Notes: generated by a model from the letters alone, not told the origin. A DNA stretch of 64,000 bases from Halorussus halobius (GCF_004765805.1 NZ_ML219773.1:1116001-1180000), one strand, 5' to 3'. Positions 1 through 8,642 are shown, counted from the first letter of the stretch. Made by a program: numbers and translations.

Positions 1-377
1 CTCGGGAGCACGTCGCCCCGTTCGAGCTTGCGGATGAGGCTGGCCTTCTCGTTGAGGTCGTCGGCGAGGTCCTCCTGGCTCAGGCCGGCGTCCTCGCGGG
101 CGCTCCGGATGCGCTCGTCGTAGTCCTGGGCGAGCTCGTCCATGTCGTCGAACATGTCCGAGCGCCGGGTCTGGGACGACCCCGACGACCCGCCGGTCGA
201 CGAGGACGACCCCGACGACGAGGAGGTCGAGTACTTCGTGGACGTGGTACTCGTCTCCTGGGTCTCGACCTCGGTCCCGAAGTCCGCGCAGTCGTCGCAG
301 ACCTCCAACTCGGCCCCCTCGACCTTGACGGTCTTCGGGGACCCCGTCTCGGCACCGCACATCTCACACTGAACCAT
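1..377 (-). CDS. MBF1-like multiprotein bridging factor (3' end outside window)
   Basis: About 125 codons are visible and the gene runs off the left edge. The start is the ATG at 377. The N-terminus is a small zinc-binding module with cysteines at about residues 4, 7, 27 and 30 (two CxxC knuckles). A Ser/Thr/Gly-rich flexible linker follows at about residues 38-75. The start of a Cro/C1-type helix-turn-helix comes next (LAQDYDERIRSAREDAGLSQ, then EDLADDLNEKASLIRKLERG). This order of zinc knuckle, linker and HTH is that of archaeal MBF1, a regulator thought to bridge DNA-bound factors and the basal TBP/TFB machinery. The poly-Ser linker is longer than I would expect. The family assignment is firm; its role in this organism is inference. 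Confidence 0.88.
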   Translation of the reverse strand, partial: MVQCEMCGAETGSPKTVKVEGAELEVCDDCADFGTEVETQETSTTSTKYSTSSSSGSSSSTGGSSGSSQTRRSDMFDDMDELAQDYDERIRSAREDAGLSQEDLADDLNEKASLIRKLERGDVLP

Positions 378-490
378 ACCCGTGGCTAGTTCTCGACCGC
401 TCTTAAATTCCACGCCACGAGCGGAACCCGCGGAGGCCCGCGCGCCGCTGGGCGCTCGCGGAGAACGGGCGCTCGAAGCCGGGACTCCCC

Positions 491-739
491 TTACCGCAGT
501 CGGTCGTTCTGGTCCCGGAGGAAGCCAAAGCCCTGCTTGACCTCGTCGCTTCGTTCGAAGTACTTGAGGATTCGGCGACACTTCTCGCGCGAGAGCCGCG
601 TCTCGCGCGTCAACTCGAACAGGGAGTCGACCTCCTCGGCGACCTCGAGGAACTCCTCCATCGTGATGTGTCTGTTCGCCGGGAGGATGTCGTCGAGGTC
701 GACGTTGATGCCTGATTCGCCCGGTCGCTCGTTCGTCAT
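491..739 (-). CDS. small hypothetical helical protein (82 aa)
   Basis: This is an 82-residue acidic protein read from the ATG at 739. A longer reading from 880 exists, but its extra N-terminus is basic and proline/arginine-rich, so it was rejected. After a short acidic lead (VDLDDILPANRHITMEEF) the protein appears all-helical, with heptad-like Leu/Phe spacing and a charged C-terminus ending in DQNDRLR. I do not recognise a named domain. It stands alone between the MBF1-like gene and the hisC operon, all on the same strand. It is probably a conserved haloarchaeal small protein, judged from its codon usage and acidity. Confidence 0.7.
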   Translation of the reverse strand: MTNERPGESGINVDLDDILPANRHITMEEFLEVAEEVDSLFELTRETRLSREKCRRILKYFERSDEVKQGFGFLRDQNDRLR

Positions 740-798
740 GTGAGCGCTCCGTTTGTTTCCGAAGAGGGGAAGGTTGAAAAAGCTAACTGTTCGCGGAA

Positions 799-1407
799 CT
801 ACGACAGCGCCCGCCACGCGTAGTAGAACCGCTGGAGCGCCGTGAGGTGTCCCACGACGGCGAACACCGCGAGCAGCCATCCGACCGGCGACAGACCGGC
901 GGGCGTCGCCGACACGAACGCCGCGAGCACGCCCGTCGCGCCCATCAGCGCGAGCCGGTCGGCGCGCCCGAGCAGGCCGCCGTACACCCTGTCGAGGTCG
1001 ACCGCCTGGGCCTGCGTCCCGAGGTAGGAGGTCATCAGCACGCCCGTTACCGCCGCCAAGCCGAGCGCGTAGCGGTCGATGCCCGCCGCCAGCCCGACGA
1101 TGACGACGACGTCGGCGTACCGGTCGAGGACGTGGTCGAGCAGGTCGCCGGCCTTCGAGTCGGTGCCGAGTTCGCGGGCCAGCGCGCCGTCCAGCAGGTC
1201 GAGCCAGCCGTTCAGGAACACGAGCAGCGCCGCGACGAGGTACCAGGCGGGGTCGGTGCCCGCGAGGTAGAACGCCGCGCCCGCGCCGCCGGCCAGCGCG
1301 AACGCCACCACGCTGACCGCGTCCGGGGTGAGCCCGAGTCTGGTCGACAGCGAGACGAACGGGCCGAGCAGCCGGTCGGCGACCGGGCGGAGCTGGTCGA
1401 GCGTCAT
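799..1407 (-). CDS. CDP-alcohol phosphatidyltransferase, probably archaetidylinositol phosphate synthase
   Basis: A 202-residue integral membrane enzyme with about six hydrophobic helices. It carries the complete CDP-alcohol phosphotransferase signature: D70, D73-G74, A77-R78, G87, D91 and D95, exactly in the spacing D-x2-D-G-x2-A-R-x8-G-x3-D-x3-D. Such enzymes move an archaetidyl group from CDP-archaeol to a polar alcohol in the membrane. The substrate cannot be read from the motif. The length and the pairing with an AK6-like kinase suggest archaetidylinositol phosphate synthase. The start ATG (1405-1407) overlaps the stop of the upstream kinase gene (ATGA), so the two are translationally coupled. 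The lipid decarboxylase at 13.2 kb acts in the same membrane-lipid pathway family. Confidence 0.85.
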   Translation of the reverse strand: MTLDQLRPVADRLLGPFVSLSTRLGLTPDAVSVVAFALAGGAGAAFYLAGTDPAWYLVAALLVFLNGWLDLLDGALARELGTDSKAGDLLDHVLDRYADVVVIVGLAAGIDRYALGLAAVTGVLMTSYLGTQAQAVDLDRVYGGLLGRADRLALMGATGVLAAFVSATPAGLSPVGWLLAVFAVVGHLTALQRFYYAWRALS

Positions 1408-1931
1408 AGGTACTCGACGAAGTCCACCTCCCCGGCGCTGGGGTCGCGCTCGCCCGCGAGGACGGCCAGAATCTCGGCCGCGACCGCCTCGGGGTCGCAC
1501 TCGGTCGCGTCTATCTCGTAGACGTTCTCGATGCCGTGTTCGCTCACGGCCGCCGAGAGGACGACGTCGAGGGCCTCGCTCTCCGCGTTTTCGGTGGCTT
1601 TCGCCTCGGACTCGCCGCGGTCGCGGAGGCGTCGCTCCAGTTCCTCGGGGTGACACCGCAGGACGACCACCCTGTCGACGTCGAGGTGGTGGGCGAGGTG
1701 CGACTCCACGAGCAGGTCGTCGCGGCCCGCGAGTCGCTCGCCGACCGCGTCGAGGTCGGCCACGAGGCTGTCGCGCTCGGCGTCGCGGTCGGTCCACAGC
1801 TCCTCGTCGCGTATCAGGTCGTTGAGGTGGACCACGTCGAGGTCGCGGTCCGCGAACGCCGGGTCGGCTTCGAGCGCCTCGACCGCCGTGGTCTTGCCCG
1901 TTCCGGGCGTCCCCGTGACCGCGACCCTCAC
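1404..1931 (-). CDS. adenylate kinase family protein (AK6/Fap7 type)
   Basis: A 175-residue nucleotide kinase starting with GTG at 1931. The P-loop GTPGTGKTT lies at residues 7-15. An NMP-binding region (HLNDLIRDEELW) follows, then a conserved VESHLAHHL segment and a lid with the RCHPEELERRL motif typical of AK6/Fap7 enzymes. Eukaryotic and archaeal members have adenylate kinase/ATPase activity and help late small-subunit ribosome maturation by contacting uS11. The GTG start overlaps the hisC stop by four bases and the gene's own stop overlaps the next start, giving a tight three-gene operon. The acidic linker ESEAKATENAESEA is an ordinary haloarchaeal adaptation. Confidence 0.88.
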   Translation of the reverse strand: MRVAVTGTPGTGKTTAVEALEADPAFADRDLDVVHLNDLIRDEELWTDRDAERDSLVADLDAVGERLAGRDDLLVESHLAHHLDVDRVVVLRCHPEELERRLRDRGESEAKATENAESEALDVVLSAAVSEHGIENVYEIDATECDPEAVAAEILAVLAGERDPSAGEVDFVEYL

Positions 1932-3001
1932 GAGGCGAGCACCTCGTTGAGTGCCGCGACCGCGCGCTCGGTCTCGGCCTCGGTGCCGCAAGTGATGCGG
2001 ACGCAGTCGGGCAGGCCGAAGCTCGTGCAGTCCCGCACGATGACGCCCCGGCGCTGGAGTTCGTCGGCGACCGCGCTGGCGTCGCCGACTTCCGCGAGGA
2101 CGAAGTTACCGTGGCTCTCCCACGTCGGAGCGTCGAGGTTCTCGCGGACGTACTCGCGCGCCCACGCGGCGGTCTCGACCGTCTTCCGGGCGTGCTCGTC
2201 GTCGTCGAGCGCGGCGAGGCCGGCCCGGCAGGCGATTTCGCTCGCCGCGAACGGCGTGTTGACCCGCGCGTAGGCGTCGGCCCACGCCTCGGGGACGATT
2301 CCGTAACCCAGGCGGACGCCCGCCAGCCCGTACACCTTCGAGAACGTCCGGACGAGCGCGACGTCCTCGCGCTCGTCGACGAGTTCGACCGCGCTGGGCG
2401 CGTCGGCGAACTCGCCGTAGGCCTCGTCGACCACGACCAGCGTGTCGGGGTCGGTCTCGGCCGCAATCGACTCGATCGCGTCGAGGTCGAACCGCTTGCC
2501 GGTGGGGTTGTGCGGGCTGGTGAGGTAGACGACGCGCTCGCCGTCGTAGTCGTCGAGGACCGTCTCGGCGGTCAGTGCGAAGTCGTCGGCCTTCGAGACG
2601 CCGTACTCCCGGACCTCGCCGTGGTGGTACCGGGCGCTCATGCCGTAGTAGGCGAACCCGGGGTCGGGGACGAGGACCTGGTCGCCGGGCGCGAGCATCG
2701 CCCGCGAGAGGTAGTCGAGTACGCCGTCCCCGCCGTTGGCGAGCCACACCTGTTCGGGCGCGACGTCCCACCGGTCGGCCAACTTCTCGACGAGGTCGGC
2801 GTGGGAGGCCTTCGGGTACGAACTGGCCGACCCGGCGGCGTCCCGGATGGCCGCGACCGCGTCGGGACTCGGGCCGAACGGGTTCTCGTTCGACGCGAGC
2901 TTCACGAGGTCGTCGGGGTCGAGTCCGAGTTCCCGGGCGACCTCCTCGACGCCCCGTCCGGCCTGATACACGGTGTGTCCGGAGAGGTCCCGTGGTTCCA
3001 T
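1928..3001 (-). CDS. hisC: histidinol-phosphate aminotransferase
   Basis: A 357-residue fold-type I PLP aminotransferase, read from the ATG at 3001. A TATA-like CTTAAG sits about 25 bp upstream, suggesting a leaderless transcript. Family landmarks are in order: LASNENPFGPSP (about 35-46), the cofactor Asp/Tyr pair in VVDEAYGEF (about 190-198), and Schiff-base lysine K222 in TFSKVYGLAGVRLG. The Asn in SPHNPTGK is also present. It converts imidazole-acetol phosphate and glutamate to histidinol phosphate in histidine biosynthesis, and related enzymes can accept aromatic substrates. No other his gene is nearby. It is the first gene of the operon with the AK6 kinase and the lipid synthase. Confidence 0.92.
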   Translation of the reverse strand: MEPRDLSGHTVYQAGRGVEEVARELGLDPDDLVKLASNENPFGPSPDAVAAIRDAAGSASSYPKASHADLVEKLADRWDVAPEQVWLANGGDGVLDYLSRAMLAPGDQVLVPDPGFAYYGMSARYHHGEVREYGVSKADDFALTAETVLDDYDGERVVYLTSPHNPTGKRFDLDAIESIAAETDPDTLVVVDEAYGEFADAPSAVELVDEREDVALVRTFSKVYGLAGVRLGYGIVPEAWADAYARVNTPFAASEIACRAGLAALDDDEHARKTVETAAWAREYVRENLDAPTWESHGNFVLAEVGDASAVADELQRRGVIVRDCTSFGLPDCVRITCGTEAETERAVAALNEVLAS

Positions 3002-3111
3002 GTTCGGGAGGTGTGGGCGACCCACCTTAAGCGTGCTCACCTCCGGCAAGAGGGGCCTCGTCGCCCGCGTCCGTAAACTGTCCGACGGAACGGCGAATGG
3101 GGATACTGTCA

Positions 3112-3170
3112 GGCTCCGCCCAGTATACATAAGGAGAGTCCGGTGGTGAATTCTCTCGGGGAGATTGATT
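3112..3170 (+). promoter_or_regulatory. putative promoter of the Gln/Gly/Arg-rich protein gene
   Basis: The sequence GTATACATAA (about 3121-3130) is a good archaeal TATA box about 45 bp upstream of the ATG at 3171. The stretch between them holds a purine-rich GGGGAG just before the start codon. This supports transcription of the low-complexity gene on this strand rather than of its antisense reading. Inference from sequence only. Confidence 0.45.
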
Positions 3171-4031
3171 ATGGCACGAGACAACCGGAGCCGGTGGGGC
3201 GGACGCCACGACCAGCAGCAACACGACGAGACGAGCGGCCGCGAGCAGGGCCGATACGCGTCGGGCGGCCGAGACCGACCCCGAGGGAGCGGTGGCGAGG
3301 GGACGTCCCAGCACCGAGGGTCCGGACGCGGAGGTCAGCGTGGACGCGGCCAGCGTGGCTCCCAGCAGTCCGGCAAGCGGGGCCAGCACGGCCAACACGG
3401 CCGGGGTCAGCAGGGTCAGCACCGCCAGACGGACCAGCAGTCCGGTCGGGGCCAGCAGGACCAGCACCGAACCGGCCGCGACCGGATAGGCCAGCGAGAC
3501 GCCGGCGAACAGGGCCGGCACCTGACCTCGGGACAGCGGGGCGGTGACCAGCAGGGCCAGAGCCAGCACGGCCAGCATCACGGGGGCCAGCGAGGCGGGA
3601 ACCGGGGTCGACAGGGCGGCCAGCGCCACGACGTCGGCCAGAACCAGGGTCGCGGCCAGCGGGACCACGACGAGAGCGCCGTCCACCAGCAGAGCCAGCA
3701 GGGCGGCCAGGGGACCGGCGGACACGAGGAGGGTCGTCGGAGCCAGCAAGGCCACCAGGGTCAGCAGGGCCGCCAAGGTCAGCAGGGCCAGAGCCAGCGC
3801 GGCCAGCGGACGGGCCAGCGAGGACGGTCTCAGCAGCGCCAGCGTCACGGAGGCCAGCAGAGCCACCAAGGCCAGCAGGGTCGGCAGACAGGACAGCACG
3901 GTCGCCAGCAGGGCGAGTCCGGCGGACGCGAGTCCGAGCAGACCCAGTACGGCGGGAGTGCCGAGAGCGCCTACAGCGCGACCGAGCAGACCGCCATGCG
4001 CGACGAGAGCCGTCGGACCCAGCGCCACTGA
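3171..4031 (+). CDS. basic Gln/Gly/Arg/His-rich low-complexity protein
   Basis: A 286-residue protein made almost entirely of Q, G, R, H and S, in irregular repeats such as GQQGRQGQQG, QRGQRGRG and HGQHGRG. It begins MARDNRSRWGGRHDQQQHDE and ends in a more normal acidic/polar tail (SAYSATEQTAMRDESRRTQRH). It is strongly basic, unlike its neighbours. Support for this frame: a TATA-like box upstream, the lowest G+C at codon position 2 with near-saturated G/C at position 3, and an open frame that starts and stops cleanly. The antisense Leu/Ala-rich frame and the Ser/Arg/Ala-rich forward frame lack these features. It should be disordered; RGG-like and RG/QG tracts in other organisms bind RNA or drive condensation. 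No function is known to me. Confidence 0.6.
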   Translation: MARDNRSRWGGRHDQQQHDETSGREQGRYASGGRDRPRGSGGEGTSQHRGSGRGGQRGRGQRGSQQSGKRGQHGQHGRGQQGQHRQTDQQSGRGQQDQHRTGRDRIGQRDAGEQGRHLTSGQRGGDQQGQSQHGQHHGGQRGGNRGRQGGQRHDVGQNQGRGQRDHDESAVHQQSQQGGQGTGGHEEGRRSQQGHQGQQGRQGQQGQSQRGQRTGQRGRSQQRQRHGGQQSHQGQQGRQTGQHGRQQGESGGRESEQTQYGGSAESAYSATEQTAMRDESRRTQRH

Positions 4032-4218
4032 CCGCGTCGGCCGACCCTCGTCACGGACCGCACCGTCCGGCGCTCGTACTTCTTTCGCCGACCCGACGAC
4101 CGTCCTGGCCGCCCGGAGGCGTCTCGCGATAGTCCGTTGCCCTCCGAGCGCGCGTCGCGACCCGAGCCCCGCGGACCCGGGCCACAGCCCTCTTTGTCGC
4201 GTCCGGCGTGGTCGGTCC

Positions 4219-5184
4219 ATGGTCGAACTCGGATACACGCTGTCCAGCGAGGAACACCCGCCGACCGACCTCGTCGACCACGCGGTCCGCGCCGAGGACG
4301 TGGGCTTCGACTTCGTGTCGATATCCGACCACTTCCACCCGTGGATTAGCGCGCAGGGCCACGCCCCGTTCGTGTGGTCCACGCTCGGGGGCGTCGCCCG
4401 CGCGACCGACGACGTGGACGTGGGCGTGGGCGTGACCTGTCCCATCGTGCGCGTCCACCCGGCCATCGTGGCGCAGGCGGTGGCGACGGTGACCGCGATG
4501 TTCGAGGACGCGGGCCAGCAGTTCTACGTCGGCGTGGGGACCGGCGAGAACCTCAACGAGCACGTGCTGGGCGACCACTGGCCGACCCACGCCGTCAGGC
4601 TCGACATGCTCGAGGAGGCGGTCGCGGTGATGCGGAAGCTGTGGACCGGCGAGATGGTGAGCCACCACGGCGACCACTACACCGTCGAGAACGCGAAGCT
4701 GTTCACCACGCCCGAGGCGGACCCGCCGGTCTGCGTGTCGGCCTACGGCGAGACGACCGCCGAGCGGGCCGCCGACTTCGGCGAGGGCTTCTGGTCGGTC
4801 GGCCCGCAGGACGTGGTCGAGACCTACGAGGCGGCGGGCGGCGAGGGGCCGAAATTCAGCCAGCTCACGGTGTGTTACGCCGACAGCGAGGACGAAGCGG
4901 TCGACGTCGCCCACGAGAACTGGCCCAACAGCCTCCTGCCGGGCCAGTTGGCGACCGAACTCGAAACTCATCGGCTGTTCGAGCAGGCGACCGAACTGGT
5001 GAGCAGGGACGACGTGCGCGAGGCCGACAGCATCGTGACCGACCCGGACCCCGAGACCCACGTCGAGACCCTCCGGGAGTTCGCCGACGCCGGCTACGAC
5101 CACGTGTACGTCCACCAGATCGGTCCCGACCAGGAGTCGTTCTTCGAGTTCTACGAGGCCGAGGTGCTGCCCGCGTTCGACTGA
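4219..5184 (+). CDS. LLM-class flavin/F420-dependent oxidoreductase (G6PDH-like family)
   Basis: A 321-residue TIM-barrel oxidoreductase of the luciferase-like family. It starts MVELGYTLSSEEHPP at the ATG 4219; longer readings would add a Ser/Arg/Ala-rich shadow of the preceding gene. Landmarks include the first-strand segment FDFVSISDHFHPW, the internal GVGTGENLNEHVLGDHWP region, and a C-terminal DAGYDHVYVHQIGPDQESF segment. This architecture matches the F420-dependent glucose-6-phosphate dehydrogenase-related group (TIGR03557-like). These enzymes transfer hydride to or from coenzyme F420, which haloarchaea make. The true substrate is unknown; sugar phosphate oxidation should not be assumed. 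Confidence 0.88.
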   Translation: MVELGYTLSSEEHPPTDLVDHAVRAEDVGFDFVSISDHFHPWISAQGHAPFVWSTLGGVARATDDVDVGVGVTCPIVRVHPAIVAQAVATVTAMFEDAGQQFYVGVGTGENLNEHVLGDHWPTHAVRLDMLEEAVAVMRKLWTGEMVSHHGDHYTVENAKLFTTPEADPPVCVSAYGETTAERAADFGEGFWSVGPQDVVETYEAAGGEGPKFSQLTVCYADSEDEAVDVAHENWPNSLLPGQLATELETHRLFEQATELVSRDDVREADSIVTDPDPETHVETLREFADAGYDHVYVHQIGPDQESFFEFYEAEVLPAFD

Positions 5185-5298
5185 CCGGGGCCGGGCCAGC
5201 GCTCGCCCGCCCTCGAATCGGCCGCTCGCCGAATCGAAGCTAAAACCCGCGTTTCACTCATCCATAACTTTACGAGGTCGGAGCGTCGCAACGAGAAC

Positions 5299-6261
5299 AT
5301 GACACGCGACGCGCGACGCTGGCTCGTCCCGGTGGCGCTCGCGCTGCTGGTCGCCTTCGCCGGCTGTTCCGGCAGCGGCGGGGGCGACGCCGGCGGCGCT
5401 GCGACCATGAGCGGGGACGCGGCCGACATGGATGCACAGGCGACGGCGGCCGAAGGCGGCGACGACTCGGCGGTCAGGCAACAGGACTCCGCGACCGGCG
5501 AGCGAGCGCTGATACGGAACGGCACGGTCACGCTCGACGTCGACGACTACGAGTCGACCCGAAGCAACCTCACGCGGGAGGTTCGGGGGCTCGGCGGGTA
5601 CGTCAGCGACACCGACGAGCGGGTCCACACCCGCGACAACGAGTCGTGGACCGACGGGGAACTGGTCGTCCGGGTGCCGAAGGAGAACTTCTCGACGCTG
5701 GTCAACCGGACCAAGCGGGCCGGCGAGGTCCGGCGGGCCACGACCAGCACGACGGACGTGACCGATCAACTGGTCGACCTCGACGCGCGACTGGAGAACC
5801 TCCAAAGCCAGCGCGCACAGCTCCGCGAGCTGTACGACGAGGCCAACGAGACCGAGACCGTCCTCCAGATACAGGAGCGCCTCTCGGAGGTCCAGACCGA
5901 GATCGAGCAGATCGAGGCCCAGCGCGAGGCCCTGCGGGACCGCGTCGCCTACTCGACGCTGACGGTCCGGCTGAACGAGAACCCGCCCGAGACCACCGAC
6001 ACCCGCGACGTCGACCGCTGGTACGACACCGGCCTGATTTCGGCGTTCGTCTCGTCGCTCCACGGCGTGGTCGTCGCGGCCCGGGCGCTCGCGGTCGGGG
6101 CCGCCTACGCCGCGCCGTACCTGCTCGCGTTCGGCGTCCCCGTGGTCGGCGCGGTGGCGTTCTGGCGGCGGCGGAGACGCTCGACCTCGGTTCCGGAGGT
6201 CAGCGAGCCCGCGCAGATGGACGCCGGAGACGACGGAGCGAGCGAGAGCGAGAGCGAGTAG
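5299..6261 (+). CDS. DUF4349 domain lipoprotein
   Basis: A 320-residue predicted lipoprotein. A basic start and hydrophobic segment lead to a lipobox ending FAGC (Cys about residue 22), then a low-complexity Gly/Ala/Asp spacer. The DUF4349 domain covers about residues 73-245: RNGTVTLDVDDYESTRSNL at its start, a central coiled coil (LVDLDARLENLQSQRAQLREL onward), and the closing RVAYSTLTVRLNE. A C-terminal transmembrane helix (about 260-290) and a cytoplasmic Arg-rich, then acidic, tail follow. Anchoring at both ends suggests a membrane-proximal sensor or scaffold. In bacteria DUF4349 proteins accompany envelope stress factors. No partner gene is adjacent. Confidence 0.85.
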   Translation: MTRDARRWLVPVALALLVAFAGCSGSGGGDAGGAATMSGDAADMDAQATAAEGGDDSAVRQQDSATGERALIRNGTVTLDVDDYESTRSNLTREVRGLGGYVSDTDERVHTRDNESWTDGELVVRVPKENFSTLVNRTKRAGEVRRATTSTTDVTDQLVDLDARLENLQSQRAQLRELYDEANETETVLQIQERLSEVQTEIEQIEAQREALRDRVAYSTLTVRLNENPPETTDTRDVDRWYDTGLISAFVSSLHGVVVAARALAVGAAYAAPYLLAFGVPVVGAVAFWRRRRRSTSVPEVSEPAQMDAGDDGASESESE

Positions 6262-7016
6262 GCGTCCGGGTCGACTTCGACACTCCGTCTTCTCGGACGA
6301 TTCGGGACGGTCGGCCCGACGTGCGCTGGTTTTTCGCTCTCCCTCGGCGTGCGCTGATTGCGTCTTCAGGTCCGGCGCGTGCTGGCGCGCTCTCTCGTGA
6401 GCGCGCCATCTCGCGCGAGGGCTGAGGACCGCAGCGAAGCGAGGACCGCAAGCGGGGGGGAGGACGAGGTGCGTTGCTGTGCGATCGCGGTGCGAGAGTA
6501 GGCGGTGCAGTGCGGTGCGGTCTCTCAGAGGCCTCGGCAGAAGCTAGCTCGAATTCGGCGTTCGACAGGAGAGAATTGCAATCAAGAACCGAGCTACTGC
6601 TTGAGCCGATGAGTAACCGCACGGCACGACACCGCACAGCACCCGCACCGCAACCGTGACGGCGGTCCTCGTACCTCCCCAGCCGCTTGCGTCGTCTGCG
6701 AACCACGTTCGCAGATCAGCGAGACGAGTCGGTATACCGACGCGTCTCGCTAGCCTCCCTTCGGTGCGCTACTCAGCCACCGGAAGACAAACCGCGTCTT
6801 CCGAGCCGGCGGTCGCTTGCTCGCGGCTTCGCCGCTCGCTGTTCGCGGCGCGAAGCGCCGCCCATCGCTCCCGACGACCTCGCACGAGATGGCGCGACAC
6901 GAGGTCGCGCCAGCGCGCGCCGGAGATGACCTCGAACGAGCGCGCAGAGGTAACGTCGAACAAGCCCGCCGAGTAGTGACGCCGAGTAGTTCCGACGCGA
7001 CTCGACCCGGAATCGC
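6262..7016. repeat. hairpin-rich intergenic gap holding dispersed repeat copies
   Basis: No credible gene lies in these 755 bp between two convergent genes. The gap contains one copy of a dispersed modular repeat (about 6355-6660), with stem GGCGCGCT/AGCGCGCC at 6384-6407 and a terminal module CTACTGCTTGAGCCGATGAG at about 6595-6615. A short inverted copy with stem GGCGCGAC/GTCGCGCC lies at 6891-6911. Further perfect hairpins are TCTGCGAAC/GTTCGCAGA (6695-6715) and GCGGCGC/GCGCCGC (about 6845-6861). A 34-bp near-perfect palindrome (6718-6751) is centred on GGTATACC. These may work as bidirectional terminators, but the palindrome is far larger than that would need. Confidence 0.7.
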
Positions 7017-8642
7017 TCACAGCCGTTCGTCGACGTGGTCTGCGGCCTTCAGCGCGAGCGCGGCGATGGTGAGCGTGGGGTTCATCGCGCCGCTGGTGAC
7101 GAAGACGCTGCTCGACGCGACCGAGAGGTTCCGCAGGTCGTGGGTCCGGAGTCGGGGGTTCACCACGCTCTCGTCGGGGTCGGTCCCCATCCGGGTCGTG
7201 CCCATGTGGTGGTACGCCGGGCCGGTCTCCTCGGGGCCGACGGTCCACGCGACGTCGACGCCGAGTTCGTCGAGGACCGCGCGCTGGATTTCGTTCGCGC
7301 GCCGGAGGCCCGCCTCCGTCCGGGCGTCGACGCGCCAGTGGATTTCGGGCACCGGGTTGCCGTGGTCGTCGGTCGTCGAGGGGTCGAGTTCGATGCGGTT
7401 GTCCTTGCGGGGTCGCTGGCCGACCAGTCCGCCCATCGCGATGGCGTTGCCGTACCCCTCCCGGAGGGTTTCGAGCAGGTCGTCGCCCCACTCGTCGCCC
7501 GACAGCGCCGTCTCGACCGGCGAGGGACCGGCGTAGTTGAGAAACTCCAGCTTGATGCCGTCGGGCGTCGGCTCGTCGCGCGACCACGCGGGAATCCCGC
7601 CCGCCGTCCCCGCGGTCCCCTGCGTCGGGTCGTCGTAGAACTGGTGGCACTCGCTGGTCATGAACCCGACGTGGTTCTGGCGCGTCGCCCGGTCGAGCGT
7701 GCCGCCGGCACCTGCGAACAGGTGTTCCATGAAGTACCGGCCGACCGCGCCCGAGGAGTTGGCGAGGCCGTCGGGGTACTGGTCGGAGTTCGACAACAGG
7801 AGGAGCCGGGGAATCTCGACCCCGCCGGCCGCCAGTACGAACTCCCGAGCCTCCTGTCGGTAGGTCTCGCCGTCGGGCGTCGCATAGACGGCGGCGGTCA
7901 CGCGCTCGCCGTCCTCGTGGTGGGCGAGGCGCTGGACCGGCGCGCGGTCGAGTACCCGCGCGCCCTCGGACTCGGCCTTCGCGACGTGGTGGTCGGCCGA
8001 GTACTTCGCGCCGGAGGGACAGACCGGCTGGCAGGTGCCGTAGCCGACGCAGGCGCTCCGGTCGTCGTACCCCTCGGAGTTGCGGGCGCTGGGCACCGAG
8101 TGCATCGTCACGCCGAGGCGCTCGCAGGCCTCTGCGAAGATGGAGTCGCTGTAGGAGGGCTCGAATCCGGGCATGGGAAACGGCTCCTCGCGGGGCGGCG
8201 CGTAGGGGTTGTCGGCCGCGCCGGCCACGCCCAGCGCCGACTCGGCCTCGGCGTAGTAGGGCCGGAGGTCGGCGTAGTCGATTGGCCACGGCTCGAAATC
8301 CGACTCGTGGAGCCGCATCACCATCCCCTGCCAGTGGAGCGTGGTGCCGCCGACGCCCTTGACCCGGGTGCGGTTGAGCGGGTAGAACCACTCGCCGGCG
8401 GAGGCGTACTCGTCGCGCGGCCCGCCCATCTCCCAGACCGAGAGCGGGTCGTGGCCCGGCCGGATGGCGCGCTCCATCCGGCGCTCGCGGTCCTCGTCGT
8501 CGAATCGCTCGCCGGCTTCCAGCACCACCACGTCGTACCCTTCGCCGGCGAGTCGGTGGGCCGCGAGCGCGCCGGCCGGGCCCGCCCCGACCACGCAGAC
8601 GTCCGCGCGCGGCGACGGGGTCCGGTCGGCGGCCCGGCTCAT
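7017..8642 (-). CDS. GMC-family oxidoreductase, gluconate/fructose dehydrogenase large-subunit type
   Basis: A 541-residue FAD enzyme. The dinucleotide-binding GAGPAGALAAHRLAGEG is at about residues 19-35, followed by LEAGERF and the GMC segment GVGGTTLHWQGMVMR (97-110). The C-terminal catalytic region contains YHHMGTTRMG and GAMNPTLTIAALAL. Cysteines C198, C204 and C208 form C-x5-C-x3-C-P, the place where gluconate, sorbitol and fructose dehydrogenase large subunits carry an Fe-S cluster. The start ATG overlaps the stop of the Tat-signal small subunit gene (ATGA). The small subunit probably carries this subunit through the Tat pathway, so the pair should act as an extracytoplasmic sugar or alcohol dehydrogenase. 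The substrate is unknown. Confidence 0.88.
   Translation of the reverse strand: MSRAADRTPSPRADVCVVGAGPAGALAAHRLAGEGYDVVVLEAGERFDDEDRERRMERAIRPGHDPLSVWEMGGPRDEYASAGEWFYPLNRTRVKGVGGTTLHWQGMVMRLHESDFEPWPIDYADLRPYYAEAESALGVAGAADNPYAPPREEPFPMPGFEPSYSDSIFAEACERLGVTMHSVPSARNSEGYDDRSACVGYGTCQPVCPSGAKYSADHHVAKAESEGARVLDRAPVQRLAHHEDGERVTAAVYATPDGETYRQEAREFVLAAGGVEIPRLLLLSNSDQYPDGLANSSGAVGRYFMEHLFAGAGGTLDRATRQNHVGFMTSECHQFYDDPTQGTAGTAGGIPAWSRDEPTPDGIKLEFLNYAGPSPVETALSGDEWGDDLLETLREGYGNAIAMGGLVGQRPRKDNRIELDPSTTDDHGNPVPEIHWRVDARTEAGLRRANEIQRAVLDELGVDVAWTVGPEETGPAYHHMGTTRMGTDPDESVVNPRLRTHDLRNLSVASSSVFVTSGAMNPTLTIAALALKAADHVDERL

Noticed and set aside
3027-4466. A 479-residue Leu/Ala-rich reading antisense to the Gln/Gly/Arg-rich gene
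   Set aside because: It begins inside the oxidoreductase gene in a shadow frame, and its hydrophobic repeats are the complement of CAG/GGC codons. The forward reading has the promoter and codon pattern.
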